DNA from: Alloascoidea africana
Lineage: Eukaryota > Ascomycota > Alloascoideomycetes > Alloascoideales > Alloascoideaceae
DNA: 64,000 nucleotides
Direction of reading: 5' to 3'
Assembly (NCBI GenBank): GCA_030581615.1
Contig: JAKTTT010000041.1
Coordinates: 62,001 to 126,000 of the forward strand
The notes below the pieces were generated by a model, which did not search any database, was not told where the DNA came from, and was given only the letters and a program-made list of their open reading frames with translations. This document shows positions 53,900-64,000 of the stretch, in pieces; within the stretch, counting starts at the first letter, position 1, and each line of letters starts with the position of its first letter. A program made the translations under genes and the position numbers.

Positions 53900-55945
53900 A
53901 TGGCGTCTCCGTACCAGACCGTCAACTTTCCGATCATCCGGGTTCCCGAGAACGTGCTGCCCGAGGTGCCGGCGTACCAGGTCAAGAGCATTCCGGAGCT
54001 CGAGTCGATAGGCAAGCGAAGGTACGCCACCTCCGTGGACGAGCGCAACTTTCTGTCTGTGTATGAGTACCAGGTGAACAACCAGTGGATCATCTGGGAC
54101 TACCACACGGGCTACGTGCACCTGACGGGGCTGTGGAAGGCCATTGGCAACGCGAAGGCGGACATTGTGAAGCTAATTGAAAACTCTCCCGAGCTGGAGC
54201 CCCTTTTGAAGCGAGTCCGGGGGGGATTTCTCAAGATCCAGGGCACCTGGGTGCCCTACGAGATAGCAAAAGCGCTGGCGGCTAGAACCTGTTATCACAT
54301 CCGCTACTGCCTGATCCCGGTGTTTGGCACCGACTTCCCCAATTCGTGTCTCAAGCCGGGCGAGCTGGGCTTTGGACAGCTCCAGTTGACGACCCCGAGC
54401 CCAGCAGAGGCCTCCAGGAGGCGTAAGCGCAAGTCCATCAACTCTCAGGCTCATCACCCCCAGGGTCAGCATCAGCATCAGCACCAGCACCAGCAGGCCC
54501 AGCAGGCCCAGCAGGCCCAGCTCCAGCTCCAGGCTCACGCCCGGAGCTTTTCGCAGGGCTCTGGCACGGGCCACGGCTCTGTGTCCCGAGGAAGAGCGCA
54601 CCAGCGAACCTCGTCGCTGGGCTCCGAGAAGGTTTCGCGGCTGACCAAGCAGCTCACAAACCTCCACGTCTCAAACAGTGGCGTTGGCTCGAGAGCTGGG
54701 GCCCTGGACCCCGAGGGCTCTGGCCCAGGCCCGGGCCCAGCCACAAGCTCCATCACGCCAGCAGGCCCGCCACCGCCGCCGCGATCCTCGGTGGCCTCGG
54801 GCACGGGCACGGTCTCGGTCTCGTCGAACGGTATGGCCGGCGTGCCCGTGAACCAGCGGAAGCGAAGAAAGAGCGAGGCCGGCTACTCTCACGGGCACAA
54901 TCAGCCCCAGGAGGGTTTCAAGACCCACCGCCGCGGAGGATCGTATCCCAATGCCCACGCCTCGCTGTACTCGCACCACCTGCCCGCGGTCCTGGCCCTC
55001 AACGCCCAGTCCGGCGTCAGTGCTGGATCCACCGCGGGATCCACCACGGGCCCGCCCCAGTACCATCTCCAGCTCCAGCAGCAGCAGCAGCAGCAGCAGC
55101 TCCAACAGCTCCAGCTCCAGCAACAGCCCCAGCTGGCGCTGGCGCTGGCGCTGGCTCAGCCGGGACAAGGCCCTGTCCCCGGGTCCGCAATCGCGATGGA
55201 CCCGGAGGACCACGAGGACGACAGCAACGACCCGATCACGCCGCCGCCGCTGCCCTCGAAGCTGGACCTCAGCACCTTCAACCTGGACCTCATCAACTCG
55301 CCGTCCGACGTGGCCGACATTCTACAGGCCGGGCGGTCGCTGCAACGGCTGTCTGCCGGCGAACGGGGCCGTCGGTGGAGTGTCGACGACGACAAGCTGG
55401 GCGGCGGCTTCGAGTTTGGCGACCGGCTCTGGCGCTGGGACGGGCGTTCGCAGCTGGACCTGGTTTCGACCCCGGGTCTGAAGCTTCACCAGCATCAGAA
55501 CCAGAACCAGAACCAGGCCAGCCTGAGCCTGTCATCCACCTCCGTGCCCAGCCTGAACTCGCTCGGGACAAACTCGTCCAGCTCCGTGTCGCTCTATGCC
55601 AACCAGGTCCAGGTCCAATTGCAACTGCCCCAGGTCCCCAACTACAGTTATCCTACCGGGCAGCCTCTGTCTCCGGACCAAAATACAAATCAAATTACCT
55701 GTCAAAATCAACATGAGAGCCCAGCTCACACCTTGTTGAATGCACCGAGCCCCTTGCCACATTCCCAAATTCCGAGAATGACCTCCCTCGGCTCCACACC
55801 AACCGCTATCGATGGCCAACTTCAGACTCCATCTGCACCTCCTGGTCCAAACTCGGCCAGTCCTGATGCCCCCAACCCTGCTTCTAACAACACTCTAGAA
55901 GCAGGCAAAAGAAACATAATGGATATCCATGGTCTTCTTTCATAG
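53900..55945 (+). CDS. XBP1: APSES-domain transcription factor, Xbp1 type
   Basis: A 681-residue single-exon protein. The APSES/KilA-N DNA-binding domain covers about residues 30-155. It includes KRRYATSVDERNFLSVYEY, the WDYHTGYVHLTGLWKA helix-turn-helix region, KADIVKLIENSPEL, RVRGGFLKIQGTWVPYEIAKAL and CYHIRYCLIPVFGTDFP. The VHLTG and GGFLKIQGTW wording is that of the Xbp1/starvation-repressor branch rather than Mbp1/Swi4; there are no ankyrin repeats. The rest is low complexity (His/Gln runs, polyQ near 390, Pro/Gly, Asn/Gln). Xbp1 represses growth and cyclin genes during starvation and quiescence. The start is the ATG at 53900; an upstream in-frame ATG at 53690 lies in the promoter. The first 1.7 kb of the gene is very GC-rich and the last 300 bases are AT-rich. 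Confidence 0.85.
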   Translation: MASPYQTVNFPIIRVPENVLPEVPAYQVKSIPELESIGKRRYATSVDERNFLSVYEYQVNNQWIIWDYHTGYVHLTGLWKAIGNAKADIVKLIENSPELEPLLKRVRGGFLKIQGTWVPYEIAKALAARTCYHIRYCLIPVFGTDFPNSCLKPGELGFGQLQLTTPSPAEASRRRKRKSINSQAHHPQGQHQHQHQHQQAQQAQQAQLQLQAHARSFSQGSGTGHGSVSRGRAHQRTSSLGSEKVSRLTKQLTNLHVSNSGVGSRAGALDPEGSGPGPGPATSSITPAGPPPPPRSSVASGTGTVSVSSNGMAGVPVNQRKRRKSEAGYSHGHNQPQEGFKTHRRGGSYPNAHASLYSHHLPAVLALNAQSGVSAGSTAGSTTGPPQYHLQLQQQQQQQQLQQLQLQQQPQLALALALAQPGQGPVPGSAIAMDPEDHEDDSNDPITPPPLPSKLDLSTFNLDLINSPSDVADILQAGRSLQRLSAGERGRRWSVDDDKLGGGFEFGDRLWRWDGRSQLDLVSTPGLKLHQHQNQNQNQASLSLSSTSVPSLNSLGTNSSSSVSLYANQVQVQLQLPQVPNYSYPTGQPLSPDQNTNQITCQNQHESPAHTLLNAPSPLPHSQIPRMTSLGSTPTAIDGQLQTPSAPPGPNSASPDAPNPASNNTLEAGKRNIMDIHGLLS

Positions 55946-58179
55946 TGCCATCTAGCATCTAGCACCTAGGTCTAGGTCTAGGTCTAGGTCTAGACGCATT
56001 GTGCTTTTTGTCTTTGCTCTAAAGGGACATCAAAGAGATGAAACTAGGAACTTGCAGTTCTTTTACCAAAACATACCTGTCCTGTCATGTTTCTGATTGT
56101 CTCATATAACTTACTCCTTGCATGTCTATTTGTGTTGTTTCGTTCTACTCTGTTTCAATTCGTTTTTGTTTCGTTATGTTATGTTATGTTGTTGTCTTTA
56201 GTTTTGTTGTTTCTTTTCTTTCCACTGATTTCGATGTTTCGGGGTTTGATTTATTACTTACCGTCCATCATTGCTCATCATAATGACGTGCTTCTCGGTT
56301 TACTGCTTTTCACAAAAAGAGCTGAAAAGATTATTATTATTTTATTCTGTTCTGTTTTGTTCTGTTCTGTTCTCTTGGGTTTGATTTGAAATTTGTTTGG
56401 ATGGGTCTGGCTTGATTTTGCCTTGGCTTGGCTTGTTATTTTTATTTTTATCTTTCTCTATATTCTTTCATTCGCTTTTTTCCTGCTTTGTTGATGATGA
56501 CGATTTAAATCTTTATGTTTTTTTCACATTCCATTCGTTTCTAGCTTTTATCTACCTATTCTATCTATATTATGTCTAATCAATCAATCAAATCTATCTA
56601 TCTATTTATCTCATTATATCTTTTTTTCCTCCTATTGACTATTTATACTATTACTATTAAACAACAATATCAAACCACTTGGCGGATACTACTACTTTTT
56701 TTATTTATGCACTTTATTACATGGGATTTCTCTATAAAAACTATCAAAAAAACTACCAAAAAAAAAAATTATTATCTTGAAAAGGGTTTCTTTCGCTTTA
56801 TAAACTTGTTAAATATATCAAATAATACTATCTGCTAATTTATAATGGGTTTTTTTCTTATCATTTCGTTTCGTTTTCTTTTAAATACACAAAAAAAAGA
56901 ATATGATCCCCTAATCTCTTTATTTTATGTGAGTAGGAGTAAAAATATACTAGTTTTTAGTTATAGTCTATGAGATATACACATGCATTTTTTTTGAAGT
57001 TCTTTCTCCATCCATAACCGAATAACCAAAAAATTAGAGTGAGTGTGAGTTTTCTGTGGGTGCTAATCACGCAGGCAATCAAATCAATTAATCAAGAAGA
57101 TCACGTTCATCACAATTTTGATGGTGGGGTCTTACCCGGATAACGGAGAGTTAATTGAGTTCTATCCCAAGAAAAAAAGGGCTATCTATCACACAGTTTA
57201 GGTGTTTGAAAATTACGGGGATGAACAGTATTCCAAAAACTGGAGGAGATCTTGAATTATGGTCCCTTTCACCCAGTTATATATATATTAATTTTTTTTT
57301 TTGGACTTTGGATATCTAATCTTTTGAAACTGTTCTCAATTAATTACTTTTAACGAGTGATTTATCTTGGTTACTTTTCTTTCTAATATTAAAAGGTCAA
57401 TATCTATTGATCAAGTTCATAATAACTGTTTTTATCATAAAAGATTTCCCATAACAAAAAGGTTGAATCTTTGGTATTCTATTATGAGATCTCGGTTGAG
57501 GAGGATCCAGAGAGGGAGGCGACAGGGTAACAACCATGAGAGAGATAAAGAATATAAATACAATTGATTGATTGATTGATTGTTCCAGACACGAAGCGAA
57601 CCGCAAACCGCAAACGCGAAACCGATATTTATTTCTTGATGCATTTTTGACCGTTTCAGGAAACTGTTTTTTTAAACATCCCATCCCACTTCAAAAAAAA
57701 TCTGTAAAACTATAAAACTGTAAAACGAAAGAAAAAACCAGATAAGGAAAAGGGCCAAAAGGGATGGGTTTTAAAACGTACTGTATTAGACTAAGCTAAA
57801 CTGGATATAGAATTATTTCCAGAACAAGATGAGAATAAGACAATTGGTTAGTAACTACCAAGCACTAATCTATTTTATTTTTTATTTGTTTTATTTGGGT
57901 TTTTGGTATTGTTAAGATTCTATAACTCGATTAGGAGTGGGAATCAAAATCATTAAAAAAAAGTATAAGAAAATCCAGAATAAGCCAAGACAAAACAACA
58001 AATACAAAAAACAAAAATAATTAAAGAAATAGATCCATTTGAATCTTCTTCCCCCTTTATAAACAAACAAAACAAGAGAAAAGGAAATAAAAAACAATTG
58101 GTGGTGAAACCCCAAATCGCCATCGCCATCGCCATGAATAGATATAAGATACTAATGTATATATAAGGGGTTCAATTGA
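55946..58179. other. Convergent intergenic region with simple repeats
   Basis: About 2.2 kb between two converging genes, rich in T/A and short tandem repeats: CTAGGT units at 55966-55993, GTTAT units near 56175, TGTTC units near 56345 and ATTG units at about 57566-57582. Frames of 60-100 codons are driven by T-rich sequence and have no family motif. The length suggests long 3' untranslated regions or an unrecognised noncoding RNA; neither is proved. Confidence 0.45.
55966..55993. repeat. CTAGGT hexanucleotide repeat
   Basis: Four perfect CTAGGT units and a partial fifth, just after the XBP1 stop codon. It is the same hexamer phase throughout. No function is evident. Confidence 0.9.
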
Positions 58180-59972
58180 TCAATTTCTACGACCAAGAGA
58201 AATAAACGGTGGTAATCGACGCAATGGATTATGACTCTTCTTCTCACCTGGGGTCGTTGTTGTATCCATCGTAACAACAGGTGTGGATGGATTGGTACTG
58301 GAAGTGATTAATCCAGTGTTCAAATTGTGGTTTTCTTGTTCTTGATCCCGATTTGGACCTTGCTCTCGTTCTCGTTCTCGTTCTCGTTCTCGTTCTCGTT
58401 CTCGCTCTCGTTCTCGAAACCCATCCTCTGTGTATTCTCCCGGCCGTGGCTTTTCCGCCCCGGACCGCGGCAGAGTCAGGGGCGACCCGATCGGCGACGC
58501 GAGCCGCGAGATATGGGGCAGCGTGGGTTGTGTCGAAACACTACCGCCGTATCGCAGATGCTGCGATGGGTGAAGAGGTTCGGAAAACGAAACACCACTT
58601 CCACCTCCTTGAAGTTGATTCTGTCTCAGTGGGTCAATCTCCGCGAGTTGCGTCCGCGCAGGAGGCGTTTGCAACGGTGAGGCAGAAAAAGCCGTTGTGG
58701 TCGTTACTCCTGTTCCCGAGGCCGAAGCCGAGGCCGAAGCCGAAGCTGTCGTGGAAGAACTCGTGGTCGTGGCCGACAGAGTAGTGGTTGCAATATCTGC
58801 CAACATGTTGAAACCGTTGTTGATAGGGGCCGGCGAAGCAGAGTTGTTCAATTCGACCGCCATCTTTCGCTTATTCCCGATTTCTGCCTCTGTTTCAGGC
58901 TCAGCTTCCGGTTCTTTCGGTTCACCGTTTTGCTCAAAATCGGGATCCAAATCCATTGCCATTGCCTGGTCGTTTTCTCGGTTCCGGTCTTGCTCCTGCT
59001 CCTGCTCTTTCGTCTTCGTGTTCGTCTTCGCCTTGGCCTTGGGCTCCGTTCCAATTTGTATCTTGGTTGGAGACGTATGCGAATTCATATTCATCAAGTC
59101 CATGGCAGCAGCTGCGGACTCGGATCGTCTATGTCGGAAAGTGCCTCTTAGTCCGAATCCCTTGCCTATTTTTGATCTCGCAGAGGGCGATCTAACGAGT
59201 AGAGAAGCACTTTTCGGTCCGGTTGTGTTGGTTGTAGACGTGGCTGTGGATGTAGAAGTTGCTAGACTCGGTACATCACAGGAACGTCTTCGTTTCGAGT
59301 TCTGCCGCTTCAGATTTGTCGAATCTCGAATACTGCTGCTGCTGCTGCTGCTACTGCTGCTAGTACTACTGTTGCTACTGCTATTGTTGCTACTACTGGT
59401 ACTGCTCGTAGAACTGTTTCCCTTAGATGAAGAACTGGAGGATGAAAACTTGGCCTGGTTCGGCTGCCAGTGATGAAACTGCAACAATTGGATCGAACTG
59501 GACATGGAGCTCGGGGATGGAGGATCGGGCGGGACAATATTCGCCTGGGATTGTGATTTTTGATGTCTGCGCCAGGGAGAAGGTGAAGATGCCCCCGATC
59601 CGGGGCCAGGAGTCTGAGCCTGAGCCTGAGCCTGTCCTTCTCTATTCTGATTGTGATTTGGAGTTTGATTCTGATTCTGATTCTGATTCTGATTTTGGTT
59701 CGGCCGCGTTAAACTCTTGCTCTTCTTCAAACCTGACGAATCCACCTGTTGTTGAAGTGACATGGGTCCATTTGCATTCCCATTACCGTTAACCTCGTTC
59801 CCAGGAATTGCCATATTCATAGGCGGCATGTTCAAGTTCATTGGTGGCATGTTCATATTCATATTCATATTCATCGGCATGCCCATGTTCATGTTCATAA
59901 ATGCCGTCCCGGTAACGGGAACAGACACGTTTCTCTGGTGATGGCCCATTCTCGAAGGACTGGGACTGTTCG

Positions 59973-60010
<38 letters not shown>

Positions 60011-60666
60011 GGAGGTTGCTGGGGCTGGATTTGTGTGGAAACAGGCGGCGGCCATTGACACTTTTCAGGCATACCCTGGTGGATAGAACCTGGCGGGCCT
60101 CTTGCTGGTTGACCTTGTGGTTGTGGAGTTTGCTGAGTCCCAGTTTGGGACTGCGACTGCGACTGGGTGAACGGGATACCTTCATTTCCACCAAATAGGA
60201 TTGGGATCATTGAGGACGGGATGTTATAACTGACGGCAAGTTTAAGCATCTCGAGAGATTTGAGTCTTAGTTCGAGGCGGTAGTACTCCTGTTTTGTTCG
60301 TTCCTGTTCTGCTTTTAGAGTAAGCGCATCTCGGAAAGCGTCTTCTGAGTAGGGCCAGGTGGCAGCAGCAGCGGTAGAGCAGGATGAAGAAGAGGATGAA
60401 GAAGGCATGGAGGTGTCGGGGGACAGGACGCCAGACGGGCCAGATCCAAGAAGACTGGAGACGACGACTGGCACAGCGGAACCTAGAGGTTGCTGGTTTT
60501 GGCTTTGGCTCTGAGGTTGCGATTGAGATTGAGATTGAGATTGGGGTTGGGGTTGAGATTGGGGCTGAACATTGGATTGGAACTGGGTATGGAGATGATG
60601 CTGGAGAGACGGTATAGGGCCCATTGACACGGGGCGTCGACGGGGGCTTCTGTTGGAGGTCATCAT
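58180..60666 (-). CDS. Long Gln/Ser/Asn-rich protein with one conserved helical block
   Basis: 828 residues from the ATG at 60666 (a second ATG follows directly). Most of it is low complexity: SQPQ repeats near the N-terminus, a polyQ tract, alternating Met-Asn units (encoded near 59800-59905), Asn-Gln units, long Ser runs, and Arg-Glu dipeptides encoded by a TCTCGT-type repeat (58360-58415). One segment (about residues 105-170, starting WPYSEDAFRDALTLKAEQERTKQEYYRLELR) is a well-formed amphipathic helix with ordinary codon use, and resembles a block I have seen in uncharacterised filamentous-fungal proteins. The extreme C-terminus (LRRLPPFISLGRRN) may be a second conserved patch. Likely a nuclear regulator or condensate-type protein, but no function can be assigned. 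Confidence 0.7.
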
Positions 60667-61394
60667 GATCTGTCTTTCTTTTTTTTTTTCGCGTTTCTCG
60701 TTTCCCGTTCTCGCACACACAGTTAGGTTTTTCGTGTTTGGTGTAGCGCGGTCCAGAGAGTAGCAAACTAGAGCAGGACTAGAAAGTGGACGTGGATAGA
60801 AAAGAAAGAGAGAAGAAGGAGAAGGGGGTTAAGGATTAGGAAAAGAGGAGGAGGAGACAGGCTCTTTCTTTTTACGAGAAACGACAAGGCTATCTCAGTA
60901 GTAATATTTTTGGTTTTTTTTACTTTTGAGTGTGTTTTAGTTGTTTTGGGAAAGCAGGCCCGAAATGATGACAGCTTGACACTTAAAAGAGCCCAAAACA
61001 AAAGGTGAAAAAAGGGCAAAAGGGTCAAAAAATGCACAAAAAAGGTCGAGAGAAAGGGGTCTTCTCTCCATCCCGAAACACGCGCCCTGGCCCAAAACGG
61101 AAATCGGCCTGCTGCATCCGGAAGGCCGTTGGCCGGGCAACGGACCCCTCCGCCTGTTTGCGAGTTGCCTAATCGGGCGAAACGTCAACTGGCGGCTGCC
61201 GCATTGGGACGGGCGGGTAACGCCAGGATGGAAGGGGTGTACGGGTGGAGATACGAATGTTAATTACTAGTATAAGAAATTCTCATCTTGTAGGAAACAG
61301 GAACAGAAAACAGAAACAGAAACAAGAACTGGCTCTTTTGCAAGGACATAACGGGCAAAACAGACACAGACACAAACATACGCAAACACAAACA
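60667..61394. promoter_or_regulatory. Promoter of Q/S-rich gene and SUN 3' region
   Basis: 728 bases; both flanking genes read leftward. Purine/pyrimidine-rich runs lie at 60670-60690 and 60790-60870, and a strongly GC-rich patch at 61075-61225. The last portion (61245-61394) should be the SUN-gene 3' untranslated region. No other gene is seen. Confidence 0.4.
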
Positions 61395-62354
61395 CTAGTT
61401 GTACAGCACGAACTTGGCCTTGCCCGAGGTGAGCGCGACGGTGCACCCGTCCGTGCCCTGGCCGTTGTAGCTGCCGTTCTCGTAGATACAGGTGCCGCTG
61501 ACCTTGGCCCCATCGTCTCCCACGATCTTGACGTTGTAGTTGGGCGGGTTCTCGTTGTTGGGGTTCGGGATCAGCGACAGGTAGGTGACGTCGCCCGTGG
61601 TGCCGGCGCCAAACACGAGAGGCGCCCAGTTGCCCACGGTGCCGTCCTCGGTGCCCCAGATGCACCCGTCCTCGACCTCGATTCCGGCGTTGTTGACGTA
61701 GTACTGGGCCGACGTCTTGAGACCCTTCCACTCGAAGTACGAGTCCTCCTCCACGACCGTCAGCACCTTGCTCTCGCCGCCTTGCACGACCGTGGGCACG
61801 TTCATGTTCTCGCTGCCAGGGTAGTCTGTGCGGCACACCGTCACGACCTTGTCCAGCTCGGACTCCACGTACGCGGTATCCGCGCCCCAGACGCACAGAG
61901 TGTCGAAGTCCGTGTTGCTTCGATACAGGTAGCCGTCTTTACAGTAGAGGCCCCCAACTGAAGCTCCCGAGGCAGGCTGCGCACTGGGCCATTGCGTCTT
62001 GGACATTCCGGCCTGGCACGCATAAGAGCAGTACTTGCCGTCCTCACACGCGGTTGCAGAGTTGGCGTCTCCATCCGAAATGGTCGTCCATCCATCAAGT
62101 CCAATCCAGTCTATTGCAATCACTCCTTGTCCCGCAGGAAACGAGGAGCACTTGATCGTCCCGTCTTCAAACTTCTCGCTCGGCTTTTCAAAGTCCTTGA
62201 GGTCTCCCTCGATGCCCGAGCTTGATTTGTTATTGTTATTGTTATTGTTTTGTTCCGCCTCTCGCCTGTGCAAGTGGTGGACATGTTCCAAAGGAGCAGG
62301 TGCCGCCAAAACTGAAGCAGCCAAAAATGTTGAAAAAATCGCAGAGTATTTCAT
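61395..62354 (-). CDS. SUN-family beta-glucan-associated wall protein
   Basis: A 319-residue secreted protein. The signal peptide covers residues 1-17 ([17 protein letters not shown]), with a dibasic HRR site near 26 fitting Kex2 processing and an Asn-rich spacer. The SUN domain follows (about 75-319), with conserved [46 protein letters not shown] and [15 protein letters not shown]. These are the hallmark Cys-rich blocks of Sim1/Uth1/Nca3/Sun4. SUN proteins act in wall glucan remodelling and septation; Uth1 has a disputed mitochondrial role. It is a single exon. The 3' two thirds are very GC-rich while the first 100 codons are not. It is shorter than the long Ser-rich S. cerevisiae members, matching the compact fungal SUN form. 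Confidence 0.93.
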   Translation of the reverse strand: MKYSAIFSTFLAASVLAAPAPLEHVHHLHRREAEQNNNNNNNKSSSGIEGDLKDFEKPSEKFEDGTIKCSSFPAGQGVIAIDWIGLDGWTTISDGDANSATACEDGKYCSYACQAGMSKTQWPSAQPASGASVGGLYCKDGYLYRSNTDFDTLCVWGADTAYVESELDKVVTVCRTDYPGSENMNVPTVVQGGESKVLTVVEEDSYFEWKGLKTSAQYYVNNAGIEVEDGCIWGTEDGTVGNWAPLVFGAGTTGDVTYLSLIPNPNNENPPNYNVKIVGDDGAKVSGTCIYENGSYNGQGTDGCTVALTSGKAKFVLYN

Positions 62355-62850
62355 CCTATAATGCACTTGATTCTACAAATCGTATCCCCCACATCTATTG
62401 TTAGATTATATCGTCTTCATGTTTTGGGCCAACCCAAAAACGGAATAAGGTTGAGAGGTGGGGTCTCACAGTACGTACCTGAACAGAACGGAAAAAAAAA
62501 AGAAGCGAATGACTTGTCTTTGAAAGAAGTGAGTTTAGGGTTTAGGGTTGGGTTTTTTGTTATTTCCCAAGAAAAAGAGCGACTATAATCGAGTGTATCT
62601 AGGTGTATTCGATTCACAAGAAAGAAGGGGAAGAGGAAAGAAGAGAAAGAAGGATATAAAAATTTGAAAGGAGATACAAGGCGGAAAAAGCTGAGCCCAT
62701 TCCCAAGATTTCCAAATCCTGGCCTTTGCAGCTCGCACCGGGATCTTCAGCCGGACAGCCCCTGGCCGGGTAGCCCCTGGCCCCTGGCAATCGCAGGCTC
62801 TTCGCTCTTAGTTCTCGCACTCGCACTCGCACTCGCACTCGCACTCGCTC
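62355..62850 (-). promoter_or_regulatory. SUN-gene promoter with telomere-like TTTAGGG repeats
   Basis: About 500 bases between the SUN start and the PGC1 stop. TTTAGGGTTTAGGGTT at 62534-62549 contains two TTAGGG cores, the site of Tbf1-type factors, about 180 bases upstream of the SUN ATG. Purine runs lie near 62620-62660. Confidence 0.4.
62814..62848. repeat. CTCGCA hexanucleotide repeat
   Basis: About five and a half CTCGCA units ending directly before the PGC1-type stop codon, so it is in the 3' untranslated region. No function is evident. Confidence 0.85.
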
Positions 62851-64000
62851 TCACTTGGCAAACACAGCGAGATACGCCCAGAACAGGCCGTCCAGGCAGC
62901 GGTACACCGCGTAGAGGGCGCGGGCCTTGATCCCGGAACATCTCAGCGCGTGGAATTGGAATTGCGACCGCAACAGCGTATTCTGTTCCTGTTCATCTCC
63001 ATGTCCATGTCCAGGCTGCCTCTTGCCCGCCACAACTTGTAGATACTCGTCGGGTCGGTCTGTGACCACGCCCTCGAATTTGCCACTCTTGATCATCCAT
63101 TCCATCACCCCGAGGTCATTCACGGTCCATGAGTAGAGCCCGACGCCTCGTACGCCCATTCTCTCCATGAACTGCTGGCCCCGCGACCCGTAAAGTGCAA
63201 GGTATAGCATCGATACCCCTTGCACGCGTCTCCTACCCTCCACTTCCCCCAACAGCCGTTCCGTGTAGAAAATGCTCACGCTAATGTGCACGGCCTGGAA
63301 CCCATCAAACTCCTCAATCTCCCCCAACGCAAGGAAAAACTCAACGTTCCAAAGCCCCAGTATGACTCGCTCGCGCCAGAAATCGAGGTTCGGGTCATGA
63401 TCCACCAACAATGCAAGTAACTTGTGCAGAATGCCCGTCGAATTCGTAAACTTGATATCCACCATAATCTTGGTTGAGGCATAGGCAGGATCCCCAATCA
63501 GCCTGTCCAGCACTTGTGACAACGCAGCCATGCCAACTCGAGGCGCCCGCTGGCTGACAAGCCGGTCCAACCCCCCGTGGTACGGAGTCTGTCCCACTTT
63601 CAAGCTGGGCCTGCCGAAACATCGCCCAGTGCTGCCGTCCTTGTGTTATCACATGAATTAGACTCTGTGCTGATTGCTGGTTCACCACTGGGCTTAACTT
63701 ACATGCGATATGACAATCACGTCATCTGAAGAAACCTGAACATCTGAGTCTTGGGTTAAAACAAACTTGAAGAAGAAATAAAGAAAAAAAGAAAAAATGT
63801 TTAAGTATATATATCTCTATCTTACCAAGCTCTAACACATGTGTTCCTTCCCGGACAGCAGCATCAAACCCAGCCATAGAGTTTTCAGGATATAGTCCTC
63901 GAAATCTAACAAACCGAAACAATAATAATAAAAAAGAAGGAAAGCCCCCCCAAAGGGTTAGATCTCTAATGCTTCCCGGTTTTATCCCCCACCTTACCCT
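62851..64000 (-). CDS. PGC1: Phosphatidylglycerol phospholipase C (Pgc1-type GDPD), partial, at least three introns
   Basis: Visible exons are 62851-63639, 63703-63743, 63826-63905, and the last three bases of a further exon at 63998-64000. Introns are 63, 82 and 92 bases, all with GTAAG donors. The 5' end lies beyond the window. The glycerophosphodiesterase core reads FRGLYPENSMAGFDAAVREGTHVLELD, VQVSSDDVIVISHD then GSTGRCFG; the PEN Glu, ELD acids and HD pair are the metal and catalytic residues of the fold. Later come MVDIKFTN, VILGLWN, GLYSWTVND and GVVTDRPDEYL. The C-terminus (LFWAYLAVFA) is hydrophobic, like the tail anchor of Pgc1, which cleaves phosphatidylglycerol to diacylglycerol at lipid droplets and mitochondria. 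S. cerevisiae Pgc1 is 321 residues; the visible part is about 303. Confidence 0.85.

Noticed and set aside
54671-55213. Long open frames antisense to and in the second frame of XBP1
   Set aside because: They are shadows of GC-rich, repeat-containing coding sequence and have no domain.
56087-56838. Hydrophobic frames in the XBP1 3' region, considered as small membrane proteins
   Set aside because: Produced by T-rich simple sequence; no conserved motif and no continuous frame.

Overview
This is a budding-yeast-type nuclear chromosome segment (Saccharomycotina or a close relative). Evidence: compact genes with short spliceosomal introns and CTAAC-like branch points, three intron-bearing ribosomal protein genes, a tRNA-Glu, and recognisable orthologues of RRP9, RPB3, ATP4, SCD6, HDA1, TRS85, EMP70, YOR1, AIM25, FYV10, XBP1 and PGC1. 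Sixteen introns can be read in ten genes, with varied donors (GTATGT, GTAAGT, GTACGT, GTGAGT, GTGTGT). The window also carries a Mis18-type kinetochore factor and a Cwf18/CCDC12 splicing factor, both absent from S. cerevisiae. Together these point to an early-diverging, intron-richer yeast lineage; I cannot name the species.

Layout. 1-22 kb is gene-poor. A stretch of more than 10 kb without a convincing gene contains a decayed Ty1/copia fragment near 4-4.7 kb and perhaps another near 9.5 kb. It is followed by a small GPI-type cell-wall protein (10.4 kb), a second empty stretch, RRP9, RPS23 and a peroxisomal carrier, then another sparse stretch with tRNA-Glu and a decayed Ty3/gypsy fragment (20.0-21.2 kb). 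From 22 kb onward the window is dense: a PHO4/NUC-1-type bHLH factor divergent from Mis18; RPB3 divergent from a small membrane protein (DUF1770-like); SCD6 divergent from ATP4; RPL21 and RPS9; CWF18; an unusual GDT1/TMEM165-family protein; HDA1; TRS85 divergent from EMP70; a YOR1-type ABC exporter; a DUF6314-like protein divergent from AIM25; FYV10 divergent from the APSES factor XBP1; a long Q/S-rich protein; a SUN-family wall protein; and, running off the right edge, a PGC1-type glycerophosphodiesterase.

Themes. Six head-to-head gene pairs share short promoters, and several of these coincide with sharp GC-rich islands that fade towards the 3' ends of the same genes. Golgi and traffic functions cluster at 34-45 kb (GDT1-like, TRS85, EMP70). 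FYV10 (glucose-induced degradation) and XBP1 (starvation repressor) share one promoter that carries two CACGTG boxes. The most unusual gene is the GDT1-like protein at 34.1-36.2 kb: both family signature motifs have lost acidic residues, and a lumenal-type acidic domain of about 390 residues has been added. I had no database or alignment tool; all identifications rest on motif reading.
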